A stretch of 64,000 bases of DNA from Marmoricola sp. (GCA_025964775.1 JAOPYE010000040.1:62001-126000); one strand, 5' to 3'; counted from the first letter of the stretch, positions 42,148 to 50,809 are shown. The notes: generated by a model not told the origin, from the letters alone. Translations and numbers: made by a program.

Positions 42148-42968
42148 CTGCACCTGTCCAGCGGTTGTCGCTGAACACGAAGACCACCGAGCGCTGGACG
42201 CTCGCCGAGGCGGTCGACGGTGCCGCTCGCGCCGGAATCCCGGCCGTTGGGCTGTGGCGTGACCGGGTCCAGGAGGCCGGTGTCGACCGCGCGGCGAAGC
42301 TCGTGCGCGACGCCGGCCTGCGAGTTTCATCGCTCTGCCGAGGCGGATTCCTGACCGGGCCGGACCCGCTGCCGGACAACCGTCGGGCGATCGACGAGGC
42401 GGCGACGCTGGGGACCGGCGAACTCGTCATGGTCGTGGGTGGGATGCCCGCGGGCAGCCGCGATCTGGTCGGTGCTCGCGCGCGGGTCGCCGACGGGATC
42501 GCCGCCCTGGTGCCGTACGCCGCAGAGTCCGGGGTGCGCCTCGCACTCGAACCGCTGCACCCGATGTACGTCGCCGACCGTGCGGTGATCTCGACGCTCG
42601 GTCAGGCGCTGGACCTCGCGGCACCGCACGATGCCGCCTCGGTCGGCGTTGTCGTCGACACGTTCCACGTCTGGTGGGACCCGGTGCTGGGAGAGCAGAT
42701 CGAGCGGGCCGGACGCGAGGGGAGGCTGTCGTCGTACCAGGTCTGCGACTGGCTCGTCCCGATCGCGGCCGATCCGCTGCTGTCGCGGGGGATGATGGGC
42801 GAGGGCCACATCGACTTCGCCACCATCACGCGCGAGGTCGCGGCCACCGGGTACCTCGGCGACATCGAGGTCGAGATCTTCAACGCCGACATCTGGGCGC
42901 GACCCGGTGACGACGTGGTCGCCACGATGATCCAGCGGTACGCGGAACTGGTCGAGCCGTACCTCTGA
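42144..42968 (+). CDS. Sugar phosphate isomerase/epimerase-like (xylose isomerase-like TIM barrel)
   Basis: 274 aa from a GTG overlapping the DUF993 stop. AP endonuclease 2 / xylose isomerase-like fold: LSLNTKTTERWTLAEAVDGAARAGIPAVGLWRDRV, GGFLTGPD, VRLALEPLHPMYVADRAVISTLGQAL, GVVVDTFHVWWDP, and GEGHIDFATITREVAATGYLGDIEVEIFN, whose Glu, Asp, His and Glu residues form the metal site. Members include keto-sugar isomerases, epimerases and 3-keto-glycoside eliminases. Ends the plus-strand arm of the cluster. Confidence 0.88.
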   Translation: MTAPVQRLSLNTKTTERWTLAEAVDGAARAGIPAVGLWRDRVQEAGVDRAAKLVRDAGLRVSSLCRGGFLTGPDPLPDNRRAIDEAATLGTGELVMVVGGMPAGSRDLVGARARVADGIAALVPYAAESGVRLALEPLHPMYVADRAVISTLGQALDLAAPHDAASVGVVVDTFHVWWDPVLGEQIERAGREGRLSSYQVCDWLVPIAADPLLSRGMMGEGHIDFATITREVAATGYLGDIEVEIFNADIWARPGDDVVATMIQRYAELVEPYL

Positions 42969-43033
42969 GGTTTACGCCTCGTTGTTCACGGGGGAAGATC
43001 CTCCTCCCCCTGACGATCAGGAACCCCTCCCCG

Positions 43034-43738
43034 ATGAACGCTGCTTCGCTGACCCGCCGCCCGGCCGCCCCGGTCAGGCGGGCACTGGCCTGCCTGACCG
43101 TCGTCGTCGTGGCCCAGGCGTTCATGGTGAGTTCGGGGTCGGCGACCACGCGCGAGGCGGGCTCCGCTCCGACGACGGCCTGCAAGCGGCCTGCCCACGG
43201 GTTCGTACCGTCGCGGGCCCGGATCCCCTCGATCGGTCGGACCGTGAAGGTCACCCAGGTCAAGCGCACCTCCAGCGGCGCGATCGGCGCGGTTCCCGCG
43301 ACGAACGCGAACAAGTGGGTGATGTCGATGGATCCGAAGACGCGTCCCGCGAGCCGCCACGGCAGCGTCCTGCTGGCCGGGCACACCTGGCCCGACGGCT
43401 CTGCGCTGGGCAACGCGATGCTGGCGAACCTCGAGCCCGGCGATCAGATCGTCCTGCTCGGCGCCAACGGCAAGCAGGCCTGCTACCAGATCACCGAGCG
43501 CGAGAGCTATCCCGTCAAGCACGTGCCGGCCAAGAAGGCCTTCCGGTCCAACGGGCCCGAGCGTGTGGTGATCGTCGCCTGCTCGGGGACGAGGCTAGGG
43601 CCGGGCAACTGGTCTGAGCGCACGATCTGGTACGGCAGCCCGGTCACCCCGAAGGCTCCGCCGCCACCTCCGCCGCCCCCGCCGAGCACTCCTCCGCCGA
43701 GCGGCGGCCTCCTCGGCGGTCTGCTCGGGGGCTTGTGA
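43034..43738 (+). CDS. Class F sortase with proline/glycine-rich tail
   Basis: 234 aa. Signal/anchor at residues 15-35, then the sortase beta-barrel: RARIPSIG, GSVLLAGHTWPDGSALGNAML (catalytic His), VIVACSGTRLGPGNWSERTIWYG (catalytic Cys and Arg). The usual TLxTC before the active Cys is VIVAC here. After the domain comes PPPPPPPPPSTPPPS and GGLLGGLLGGL, an uncommon C-terminal extension that could reach through the wall or self-associate. Class F sortases are actinobacterial and their substrates are mostly unknown; no LPXTG protein lies in the window. Confidence 0.88.
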   Translation: MNAASLTRRPAAPVRRALACLTVVVVAQAFMVSSGSATTREAGSAPTTACKRPAHGFVPSRARIPSIGRTVKVTQVKRTSSGAIGAVPATNANKWVMSMDPKTRPASRHGSVLLAGHTWPDGSALGNAMLANLEPGDQIVLLGANGKQACYQITERESYPVKHVPAKKAFRSNGPERVVIVACSGTRLGPGNWSERTIWYGSPVTPKAPPPPPPPPPSTPPPSGGLLGGLLGGL

Positions 43739-43747
43739 GGACGCACC

Positions 43748-44584
43748 CTAGAGCGAGCGCGGAACCCCGGACACCCGGCGAAGCATGCCGTCCAGCATCG
43801 GAGTCGGCGTCACGCGAGCCATCGCGTTCTGCACCTTCGGGCCTGCGCCGACGACGTAGCGGGCGCGTGGCCGGCCGGCCGTGAGGGCTCGCTCGATCGC
43901 GGCGGCGACCTTATCGGCCGGGCTGGCCATCCGCTGGGACATCGGGATCATCTTGCGCATGCCGGCGATGTGGGCGTCGTACAGGGTGCGGTGATCGGGC
44001 GTCAGTGATTCCACGGTCGCGTCGAGCTCGTCCTCGGCGGTCTGCCACATGTCGGTGTCGGTCTGGGCCGGCTCGACCAGCGAGACCTTGATCCTCCAGG
44101 GCTGGACCTCCATGCGGAGCGCGTCAGCGACGGCTTCGAGGGCGAACTTCGAGGCGTTGTAGGCACCGGTCATGGGGGTGACGATCCGGCCGCTGAGCGA
44201 GGACACGAAGACCACCCGGCCTTTCGAGGTGCGCAGCAGCGGCAGCACGGCCTGGGTCACGGCGACCTGACCCACGACGTTGACCTCGAGCTGTCGTCGC
44301 AGGTCGTCGAGCGGCAGGCCCTCGATGGGTCCGCCGACCACGATGCCGGCGTTGTTCACCACGGCATCCAGGCTCGTCAGCCGGCCACCCAGGGCAGCGA
44401 TGTCGTCGGCACTGGTGATGTCGAGCTGCACGGGTTCCACGGTGCCGGTCACCTCGGCAGCGAGCCGTTCACCGTCCTCGGTACGCCGGACCCCGGCCAG
44501 GACGTGCCACCCGGCTGCTGCCAGGCGAATCGTGGTCGCGCGGCCGATGCCGCGTCCTGCTCCGGTCACGAGAACTGTGCGCAT
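43748..44584 (-). CDS. Short-chain dehydrogenase/reductase
   Basis: 278 aa. MRTVLVTGAGRGIGRATTIRL (NAD(P) motif), VQLDITSADDI, VVNNAGIVVGG, VFVSSLSGRIVTPMTGAYNASKFALEAVADAL with Ser-Tyr-Lys catalytic residues (YNASK), and SLVEPAQTDTDMW. The C-terminal part (PADKVAAAIERALTAGRPRARYVVG) is that of the retinol-dehydrogenase-like group acting on lipids or steroids. Divergent from the large acyl-CoA dehydrogenase, 52 bp apart, and convergent with the sortase. Confidence 0.92.
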   Translation of the reverse strand: MRTVLVTGAGRGIGRATTIRLAAAGWHVLAGVRRTEDGERLAAEVTGTVEPVQLDITSADDIAALGGRLTSLDAVVNNAGIVVGGPIEGLPLDDLRRQLEVNVVGQVAVTQAVLPLLRTSKGRVVFVSSLSGRIVTPMTGAYNASKFALEAVADALRMEVQPWRIKVSLVEPAQTDTDMWQTAEDELDATVESLTPDHRTLYDAHIAGMRKMIPMSQRMASPADKVAAAIERALTAGRPRARYVVGAGPKVQNAMARVTPTPMLDGMLRRVSGVPRSL

Positions 44585-44636
44585 GGGGGAACTGTAACGA
44601 TGGGCCTCGAGGCCGGGCTCGCCCTAAGTTGGGGCC

Positions 44637-46379
44637 ATGTCCCTTCTGATGTCCCGGCGCGACCTCGACTTCCTGCTCTACGAATGGCTCGAGGTCGAGA
44701 AGCTCACCACGCGCGACCGGTACGCCGACCACTCGCGCGAGACGTTCGACGCGGCCCTCGACCTGGCCACGACGATCGCGACCGAACACTTCGCGCCGCA
44801 CAACAAGCTGGCCGACGCCAACGAGCCGACGTTCGACGGGGAGCGGGTCCACCTGATCCCCGAGGTGGCGAAGGCACTCGAGGTCTACTTCGGATCGGGC
44901 CTGCTCACGGCCTCGATGGACGAGCAGGTCGGGGGAGGGCAGCTGCCGCAGGTGGTCTCCAGTGCGCTGATGTCCTGGTTCCAGGCGGCCAACGTCGGCA
45001 CCTCGGGGTACGCGTTCCTCACCGCCGCGAATGCCAATCTGCTGCTGGCCCACGGGTCTCCGGAGCAGATCGAGACCTGGGTTCTGCCGATGCTCGAGGG
45101 GCGCTACTTCGGGACGATGTGCCTCTCCGAACCCGGCGCCGGCTCGTCGCTCGCGGACGTCGCCACCCGGGCCGAACCCCAGGCCGACGGCAGCTACCGG
45201 CTGTTCGGCAACAAGATGTGGATCTCCGGTGGCGAGCACGACCTGTCGGAGAACATCGTGCACCTGGTGCTGGCCCGGGTGGCCGGAGCGCCCGCCGGAG
45301 TGAAGGGCCTGAGCCTGTTCATCGTGCCGAAGGTCTTGCCGGACGGCGCCCGTAACGACGTGACGCTGGCAGGTCTCAATCACAAGATGGGCTATCGGGG
45401 AACCACGAACACGCTGCTCAACTTCGGTGAGGGCAACGGCGCGGTCGGCGACCTGATCGGTGTCGAGGGCCGTGGTCTGGCCTACATGTTCCACATGATG
45501 AACGAGGCCCGGATCGGCGTCGGGATCGGCGCGATGGCCCTGGGCTACACCGGCTACCTCAAGTCGCTGCAGTACGCGAAGGAGCGCGTCCAGGGGCGGC
45601 CGGTCGGCTCGGCCGAGCCGGTTCCGATCGCCGAGCACCCTGACGTGAAGCGGATGCTGCTCGCCCAGAAGTCCTACGTCGAGGGTGCTCTCGGCCTGCT
45701 GCTCTACTGCAGCCGGTTGGTCGACGAGGAGAAGACGGCGGAGACCGAGGAGTCCCGTGCCGCTGCGCACCTGCTGCTCGACGTCCTCACTCCGGTGGCC
45801 AAGAGCTGGCCGTCCCAGTGGTGCCTGGCCGCCAACGACCTGGCGATCCAGGTGCACGGCGGCTACGGCTACACCCGCGACTACGACGTCGAGCAGCACT
45901 ACCGCGACAACCGGCTCAACCCGATCCACGAGGGAACCCACGGCATCCAGGGCCAGGACCTGCTCGGCCGCAAGGTGGTCATGGCCGACGGAGCCGGGCT
46001 GGTCGCGCTGCTGGACGCGATGCGGGCCACCGTCGAACGTGCCGGGGACGCTGCGTCTTCGTCCGGGTACGCCGCGGCCCTGCGCGCGAACGTGGACCGG
46101 ATCGCCGAGGTCACTGCCACGATCTGGAGCCAACCAGACCCGGTGCTCGGCCTGGCGAACGCATCGACGTACCTGGAAGCGGTCGGGCACACGGTGATCG
46201 CGTGGATCTGGCTCGAGCAGCTGGTGGCCGTCGGCGCTGCCTCGGGCGACTTCTACGACGGCAAGCGTGCCGCGGCGGCGTACTACTTCGGCTACGAGCT
46301 GCCGAAGACAGGCCCGCAGTTCGACCTGCTGATGCGGCTGGACCGGACGACGATCGACACCCCGACTGCCTGCCTGTAG
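44637..46379 (+). CDS. Large acyl-CoA dehydrogenase (FadE5/AcdH-like)
   Basis: 580 aa, the long ACAD form rather than the usual 380-430 aa. Extra N-terminal DFLLYEWLEVEKLTTRDRY helix pair; FAD/substrate region GTMCLSEPGAGSSLADV and FGNKMWISGGEHDL; LNHKMGYRGTTNTLLNFGE; C-terminal catalytic-base region LNPIHEGTHGIQGQDLLGRKV; and the additional C-terminal DUF domain with GKRAAAAYYFGYELPKTGPQ. Introduces the alpha,beta double bond in beta-oxidation; long-ACAD members such as mycobacterial FadE5 have wide chain-length range. Possibly co-functional with the divergent SDR. Confidence 0.92.
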   Translation: MSLLMSRRDLDFLLYEWLEVEKLTTRDRYADHSRETFDAALDLATTIATEHFAPHNKLADANEPTFDGERVHLIPEVAKALEVYFGSGLLTASMDEQVGGGQLPQVVSSALMSWFQAANVGTSGYAFLTAANANLLLAHGSPEQIETWVLPMLEGRYFGTMCLSEPGAGSSLADVATRAEPQADGSYRLFGNKMWISGGEHDLSENIVHLVLARVAGAPAGVKGLSLFIVPKVLPDGARNDVTLAGLNHKMGYRGTTNTLLNFGEGNGAVGDLIGVEGRGLAYMFHMMNEARIGVGIGAMALGYTGYLKSLQYAKERVQGRPVGSAEPVPIAEHPDVKRMLLAQKSYVEGALGLLLYCSRLVDEEKTAETEESRAAAHLLLDVLTPVAKSWPSQWCLAANDLAIQVHGGYGYTRDYDVEQHYRDNRLNPIHEGTHGIQGQDLLGRKVVMADGAGLVALLDAMRATVERAGDAASSSGYAAALRANVDRIAEVTATIWSQPDPVLGLANASTYLEAVGHTVIAWIWLEQLVAVGAASGDFYDGKRAAAAYYFGYELPKTGPQFDLLMRLDRTTIDTPTACL

Positions 46380-46550
46380 TCGCGAGACCTCCGTGACCGG
46401 GACCGATGTGTCACGCTCGGCGCCTCATCGGGGTGCCGTAGCGGCTGCGATCTTGCTGAGAATCCGGTGTGATCGGCTGTTTTTGCAGGAGTGCCGGGTC
46501 CATGATGGCGGCGGCGAGCGCGGGCTGGCCGGGGGATCACCAGGAGAGCA

Positions 46551-48209
46551 ATGAGACGTCGTTGGTGGGCGCTGGTCGTCATCGGGATGCTGCTTCCCGC
46601 CGTTCAGGTCGTGCCGGGTTCGGCCACCGCGAGTGCTCCGGTGATCTCGGCGGCGTGCGACCAGAACGTGAAGCCCGGCTACTACGCCTGCTTCGCCGAG
46701 CGCGTGGTCCAGCCGAACCGGTCCGGCACTGCCTCCCGGGCGGCGGTGGCCCCGAGCGGCTACAGCCCGTCCCAGCTGGCCTCGGCGTACGGGTTCGGCT
46801 CGGCGCCCTCGGGTGCCGGCCGCCGGATCTACGTGATCGGCGCCTTCGACGACAGGAACGCGGCCTCTGATCTCGCGATCTACCGCAGCCAGTTCGGGCT
46901 GCCCGCGTGCACCGTCGGCAACGGCTGCTTCCAGAAGCTCAACCAGCACGGTGCGACCTCCCCGATGCCGATCTTCGACCAGGGCTGGGCGGTGGAGACC
47001 TCGCTCGACCTGGACATGGTCTCAGCGGCCTGCCCGGCGTGCTCGATCACACTGATCGAAGCGAACGACCCGAGCAACAACCTCCTGCTCGCCACTGGCG
47101 AGGCCAAGAGGTTCGGGGCCCAGTACGTGTCGATGAGCTGGGGCGGCCCCGACGACCAGTACGACGCCCCCTCGGACGCGGCATACCTGAGCCGGACGGG
47201 AGTCTTCTACTCCGTGGCGACCGGGGATGGCGGCTTCACCGGTGGTGTCAGCTATCCCTCGACGTCGCCGTACGTGGTCGCCGTCGGCGGCACCTCGCTG
47301 ACCCCGACGCCCTCAGGCAGCAGGGCGTGGAGCGAGTCCGCCTGGTCGGGCGCGAGTTCTGGCTGCACCTCGAACGAGGCCAAGCCCGGATACCAGGCAT
47401 CAGCCAGCACGTCCTGCGGTGGCCGTGCGGTTGCCGACATATCTGCTGACGCGGATCCGACCACCGGTGTCGCCGTCTACGACAGCTCCGACCAGGGCTG
47501 GGAGGTGGTCGGTGGCACCAGCGCGGCTGCCCCCCTGGTCGCCGGGATCGCGGCACGAGCCGATGCAGCGATCGGTGCGCCGAGCGCCTACCCGTACGCG
47601 CACACCGGCGAGTACAACGACGTGACCACCGGCTCGAACGCCGCGCTCTGCCTGTCCGGGGTGCTCTGCAACGCCGGTCCCGGTTGGGACGGTCCGACCG
47701 GGCTCGGTACGCCGCGCAGCATCGCTGCCCTCGGGAACCCGACCACGGCGGAGGCCTCGAGGTGCACCGGCAACCTGGTCAACAACTCCGGCTTCGAGCT
47801 GGGAACCACCGGCTGGTCGGTCGCGGCTGCCCGGATCCACACCCGCCACCGGCTGGCGCACACCGGCAACCGGTTCGCCCTGCTGGACGGCACCGGACAC
47901 ACGCACGTCGACCGGCTCGCGCGAGCGCTGGTGCTGCCCAAGGGCTGCGTCTCGACCCTGACCTACTTCCTCCGCGTCTCGAGCGCCGACCGGAGCCGTA
48001 TCGCCCACGACAAGCTGTTGCTGATGGTCAACGGAACGGTGCTCTCGATGCGCAGCAACCTCGCGCGCGGCCCGCGCTACTTCAAGGTCACCATCCACCT
48101 GAACCGGTACGCCGGCAGGACGGTCAACATCAAGTGGGTGGGCCGGGAGAACGCCAGCCTGGCCACGAGCTTCTACCTCGACGACGTCAGGGTGACGCTC
48201 TCGCGCTGA
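46551..48209 (+). CDS. Secreted S53 (sedolisin) family peptidase with C-terminal carbohydrate-binding-like domain
   Basis: 552 aa. Signal peptide to about residue 27. Mature catalytic domain: WAVETSLDLDMVSAACPACSI (Glu-x3-Asp of the Ser-Glu-Asp triad), VFYSVATGDGG (oxyanion Asp), and GGTSAAAPLVAGIAARAD (nucleophile Ser). The usual propeptide of about 170 residues is reduced to about 40, so activation must differ from kumamolisin. From about residue 400 (NLVNNSGFELGTTGWSV) a jelly-roll domain of the CBM type follows. Likely extracellular digestion of protein at acid to neutral pH. Confidence 0.88.
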   Translation: MRRRWWALVVIGMLLPAVQVVPGSATASAPVISAACDQNVKPGYYACFAERVVQPNRSGTASRAAVAPSGYSPSQLASAYGFGSAPSGAGRRIYVIGAFDDRNAASDLAIYRSQFGLPACTVGNGCFQKLNQHGATSPMPIFDQGWAVETSLDLDMVSAACPACSITLIEANDPSNNLLLATGEAKRFGAQYVSMSWGGPDDQYDAPSDAAYLSRTGVFYSVATGDGGFTGGVSYPSTSPYVVAVGGTSLTPTPSGSRAWSESAWSGASSGCTSNEAKPGYQASASTSCGGRAVADISADADPTTGVAVYDSSDQGWEVVGGTSAAAPLVAGIAARADAAIGAPSAYPYAHTGEYNDVTTGSNAALCLSGVLCNAGPGWDGPTGLGTPRSIAALGNPTTAEASRCTGNLVNNSGFELGTTGWSVAAARIHTRHRLAHTGNRFALLDGTGHTHVDRLARALVLPKGCVSTLTYFLRVSSADRSRIAHDKLLLMVNGTVLSMRSNLARGPRYFKVTIHLNRYAGRTVNIKWVGRENASLATSFYLDDVRVTLSR

Positions 48210-48244
48210 ACAGTGAGCGCCGGGCGCGTGGCTAGGGTGGTGCC

Positions 48245-49033
48245 ATGAGCACCGACGTGACGGTGTCGGCTGTCGACGGGGTCGCCGTCGTGACCCTCGA
48301 CGGGGCCGATGACCTCAATCTCTTCTCGCGCCAGACGGCTGTCCAGCTGGGCGAGGCGTTCCGCAGGTGCGACCAGGACGAGAGCGTCCGCGCGATCGTG
48401 CTCACCGGCGCCAGGAGCGCCTTCTGCGCCGGGGCGGACCTCGCCGCCGGATCGGGAGCCTTCGACGCGCGCGACACCACGTTCTCGGCGTCTCCGGTCA
48501 CACCGCGTCCCTGGGAGCTGTCCAAGCTCGTGATCGCCGCGGTCAACGGGCACGCGATCGGCATCGGACTGACCCTTGCCCTGCAGTGCGATCTGCGTTT
48601 CGTCGCGCAGGATGCCAAGCTGGCCATCCCGCAGGTGCGCCGCGGCATGATCGGCGATGCCCAGAGCCACTACACACTGCGGCACCTGGCCGGTACCGCC
48701 GTCGCCGCCGAGCTCCTGCTCACCGGGCGGACCTTCTCCGGTGCGGAGGCTGCGGCATACGGGATCGCCTCGCGGTGCCTGCCCGCCGAGGAGGTGCTCG
48801 GCGCAGCGCTCGAGGTGGCTCACGACGTCGCGGTGAATGTCAGCCCGGCCGCGCTCGCGCTCAGCAAGCGGCTGCTCTGGGACGACCTCTCGGCCGACGA
48901 GGTCGAGGTCCGCGAGACCGAGGCACACCACATCCTGATGGCGCATCCGGATGCGGCCGAAGGCCCGGCTGCCTGGCGCGAGCGGCGTCAGCCGATCTGG
49001 ACGCTGCGCACCGCGGAGCTCCCGGAACGCTGA
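48245..49033 (+). CDS. Enoyl-CoA hydratase/isomerase family protein
   Basis: 262 aa crotonase fold. Oxyanion-hole motifs: AFCAGADLAAGS and VNGHAIGIGLTLALQCDLRFVAQDAKLAIP. The segment where the catalytic glutamates of true hydratases lie reads VRRGMIGDAQSHYTLRHLAG, without a Glu in the standard places, so it may be an isomerase or another crotonase activity. Ends 1 bp from the convergent acyltransferase. Together with the upstream acyl-CoA dehydrogenase it may serve beta-oxidation, though it is separated by the peptidase gene. Confidence 0.9.
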   Translation: MSTDVTVSAVDGVAVVTLDGADDLNLFSRQTAVQLGEAFRRCDQDESVRAIVLTGARSAFCAGADLAAGSGAFDARDTTFSASPVTPRPWELSKLVIAAVNGHAIGIGLTLALQCDLRFVAQDAKLAIPQVRRGMIGDAQSHYTLRHLAGTAVAAELLLTGRTFSGAEAAAYGIASRCLPAEEVLGAALEVAHDVAVNVSPAALALSKRLLWDDLSADEVEVRETEAHHILMAHPDAAEGPAAWRERRQPIWTLRTAELPER

Positions 49034-49034
49034 T

Positions 49035-49619
49035 TCACGGGTTGGCGTCCTCTTCGCGAAGGCGCGGCTCGGTCCTGTTCTCCGGGCGGATGCCCTGCTT
49101 GTCGGCGTAGAAGGCACGCACGAAGTCCATGTCCGCCCGGACGTCACCGGTCGGGTGGAAGGTGGGACCGATCCCCAGGGTGCGGGTCGGACCGTCGACG
49201 AAGCCGAGGCTGATCGGCAGGCCGGTCTGCTGGGCGATGCGGTAGAAGCCGGGCTTCCAGTACTCGCCCTTGCCGCGGGTGCCCTCGGCCGCGATCGCCA
49301 GCAGGAACGGCTCGTCGCCCTGTGCTTCCACGAGGAGAGCCCGGATCGCGGCACCGGGATTCTCGCGGTCGAGCGGGACGCCGCCGGTCTTGCGCAGGAC
49401 CCAGCCGGTGAGGCCCTTGAAGTAGGTGTGCTTGATCAGTGCCTGCGGGCGCGCGCTGTTGGCCCAGGCGATCAGCACCATGACGACCCAGTCCCACTGC
49501 GAGGTGTGCGGTGCACCGACCAGGATCCCGCTGGCCGGTACCTCTCCGGAGAGGCGCCACCTCGTCACGCGGAGGGTGCCGATAGCGAACGCTCGTCGGG
49601 CCCTCATCCTGTGTGCCAT
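49035..49619 (-). CDS. PlsC-like 1-acyl-glycerol-3-phosphate acyltransferase family protein
   Basis: 194 aa. GAPHTSQWDWVVMVLIAW contains the HX4D catalytic motif (HTSQWD); GGVPLDRENPGAAI is block II/III with the conserved Arg; and LLAIAAEGTRGKGEYWKPGFYRIAQQTGLPISLGFVD gives EGTR (block III) and the Pro of block IV. Membrane associated but with no clear transmembrane helix. It transfers an acyl chain to a lysophospholipid or similar acceptor. Monocistronic on the minus strand. Confidence 0.92.
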   Translation of the reverse strand: MAHRMRARRAFAIGTLRVTRWRLSGEVPASGILVGAPHTSQWDWVVMVLIAWANSARPQALIKHTYFKGLTGWVLRKTGGVPLDRENPGAAIRALLVEAQGDEPFLLAIAAEGTRGKGEYWKPGFYRIAQQTGLPISLGFVDGPTRTLGIGPTFHPTGDVRADMDFVRAFYADKQGIRPENRTEPRLREEDANP

Positions 49620-49726
49620 GCCGTGACGCTAGCGCCACCAAGGAAACGGCCGGGTGGTGGGCGAACGGACGAGCCGCCGCAGCCGTTTCCGGAGGCGGAA
49701 CAGGGTGTGACTCGCGAGCAGCCCGG

Positions 49727-50149
49727 TCACTGACCGCCGAGCTGGGCGCGGGCGAGCCCGACCAGCTCCGCGTTCGTGTACGCCGTACCGCCCAGCCCCC
49801 AGCCGCCCTCGATGGCCTCGGTCAGCTGGACCCAGGTGCGCTCGGCCAGGGAGGCGTCGCCGGCCGCCTGGGCGACGACGTCGGAGAGTCGGCGTACGGC
49901 CTCGAGCTGCTTGGGGCGATCCAGCGCGCCGGCATTGGTCAGCACCGTGATGCGCACGTGGGTGCTCTCGCCGTCGACGTTGGCGAAGGCCGAGACCGGC
50001 AGCTCGTGGACGAAGGCCGCCGTGTTGGTGCGGAACAGCGGGATCACCGGCACCTGCTCGACCTCCATCAGGGTGCGCGCAAGGTCGGCGGCAAGCTGGT
50101 GGGTGTCGGCGAAGGTTCCGGAAGCGGCGTAGACGTCGATCATCGGCAT
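49727..50149 (-). CDS. 4-oxalocrotonate tautomerase superfamily protein
   Basis: 140 aa. Begins MPMIDVYAASGTF, so removal of Met exposes the N-terminal Pro that serves as catalytic base in this superfamily. Two beta-alpha-beta halves are visible (PMIDVYA ... LARTLMEVEQVP and HVRITVLTNAGALDRPKQLEAVRRL), as in the cis-CaaD/MSAD-length branch; the second half lacks an N-terminal Pro. Divergent from a TetR gene with two palindromes in the gap. Confidence 0.78.
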   Translation of the reverse strand: MPMIDVYAASGTFADTHQLAADLARTLMEVEQVPVIPLFRTNTAAFVHELPVSAFANVDGESTHVRITVLTNAGALDRPKQLEAVRRLSDVVAQAAGDASLAERTWVQLTEAIEGGWGLGGTAYTNAELVGLARAQLGGQ

Positions 50150-50177
50150 GGCTGATCTCCTCGGTGTCGGGTCAAAG

Positions 50178-50224
50178 ACTATGGTCTATTGCATAGTAGA
50201 CGTGACTATGCAGGTTTGCATAGT
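50178..50224. promoter_or_regulatory. Two 20-bp ACTATG...CATAGT palindromes (TetR operators)
   Basis: ACTATGGTCTATTGCATAGT (50178-50197) and ACTATGCAGGTTTGCATAGT (50205-50224) lie 27 bp apart centre to centre between the tautomerase and TetR start codons. The second is a perfect 8-4-8 inverted repeat. They overlap plausible -10 boxes (TATGGT, CATAGT) for both directions. Confidence 0.75.
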
Positions 50225-50245
50225 TTTCGGGACGGAGGAGTGATC

Positions 50246-50809
50246 GTGGCCAAGGGCGAGGCTCGTTCGCGCATGGTGGCCGGTGCTGTCCGTCTGCTGG
50301 CCGAGAAGGGCCTGGAGGGCACGTCGTTCGCCGAGGTTCTCGCCGTGACCGGCGGATCCCGGGGGTCGACCTACCACCACTTCCCGGGCGGGAAGAACGA
50401 ACTCATCGACGCTGCCCTCGACCTCGCCGGGGCGCACGCGAGCGCTGCCCTGGAAGCTGTGCGCGGCCGGCCGGCCAGCGAGGTGATTGCGGAGTTCCTG
50501 GCACTGTGGCGCCACCTGCTCGCGGCGACGGAGCTGCGTGCGGGCTGTGCCGTCCTGGCCGTGACGGTCGCCGCCGACGAACCGGATCTGCTCGCCCATG
50601 CCGGTCGGATCTTCCACGACTGGCGCGACCAGCTCGCCTCGCTGCTGGTCGAGGGCGGGCTCGAGCCCGGTCGCGCCCCTGAGCTGGCCGCCCTCACGAT
50701 CGCCGCGACCGAAGGCGCCGTCGCCCTGGCCCGGGCGGAGAAGTCCTGGGAGCCGTTCGACCTGGTGGAGTCCTTCCTCGTGGCCGAGACCCGGCGTGCC
50801 TCGTCCTGA
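50246..50809 (+). CDS. TetR-family regulator (LmrA/YxaF-like)
   Basis: 187 aa from the GTG at 50246 (GGAGGAG 5 nt upstream); the ORF-track start at 50189 lies inside the operators. HTH: RSRMVAGAVRLLAEKGLEGTSFAEVLAVTGGSRGSTYHHFPGGKNELIDAAL, whose GSRGSTYHHFPGGKNEL end is typical of the LmrA/YxaF subgroup. C-terminal domain with RAGCAVLAVTVAADEPDLL fits the same group. Likely binds the paired ACTATG palindromes and controls itself and the tautomerase. Confidence 0.93.
   Translation: MAKGEARSRMVAGAVRLLAEKGLEGTSFAEVLAVTGGSRGSTYHHFPGGKNELIDAALDLAGAHASAALEAVRGRPASEVIAEFLALWRHLLAATELRAGCAVLAVTVAADEPDLLAHAGRIFHDWRDQLASLLVEGGLEPGRAPELAALTIAATEGAVALARAEKSWEPFDLVESFLVAETRRASS

Noticed and set aside
43640-43738. 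LPXTG-type sorting signal in the sortase tail
   Set aside because: The tail is poly-Pro followed by Gly-Leu repeats with no LPxTG, hydrophobic span or basic end.
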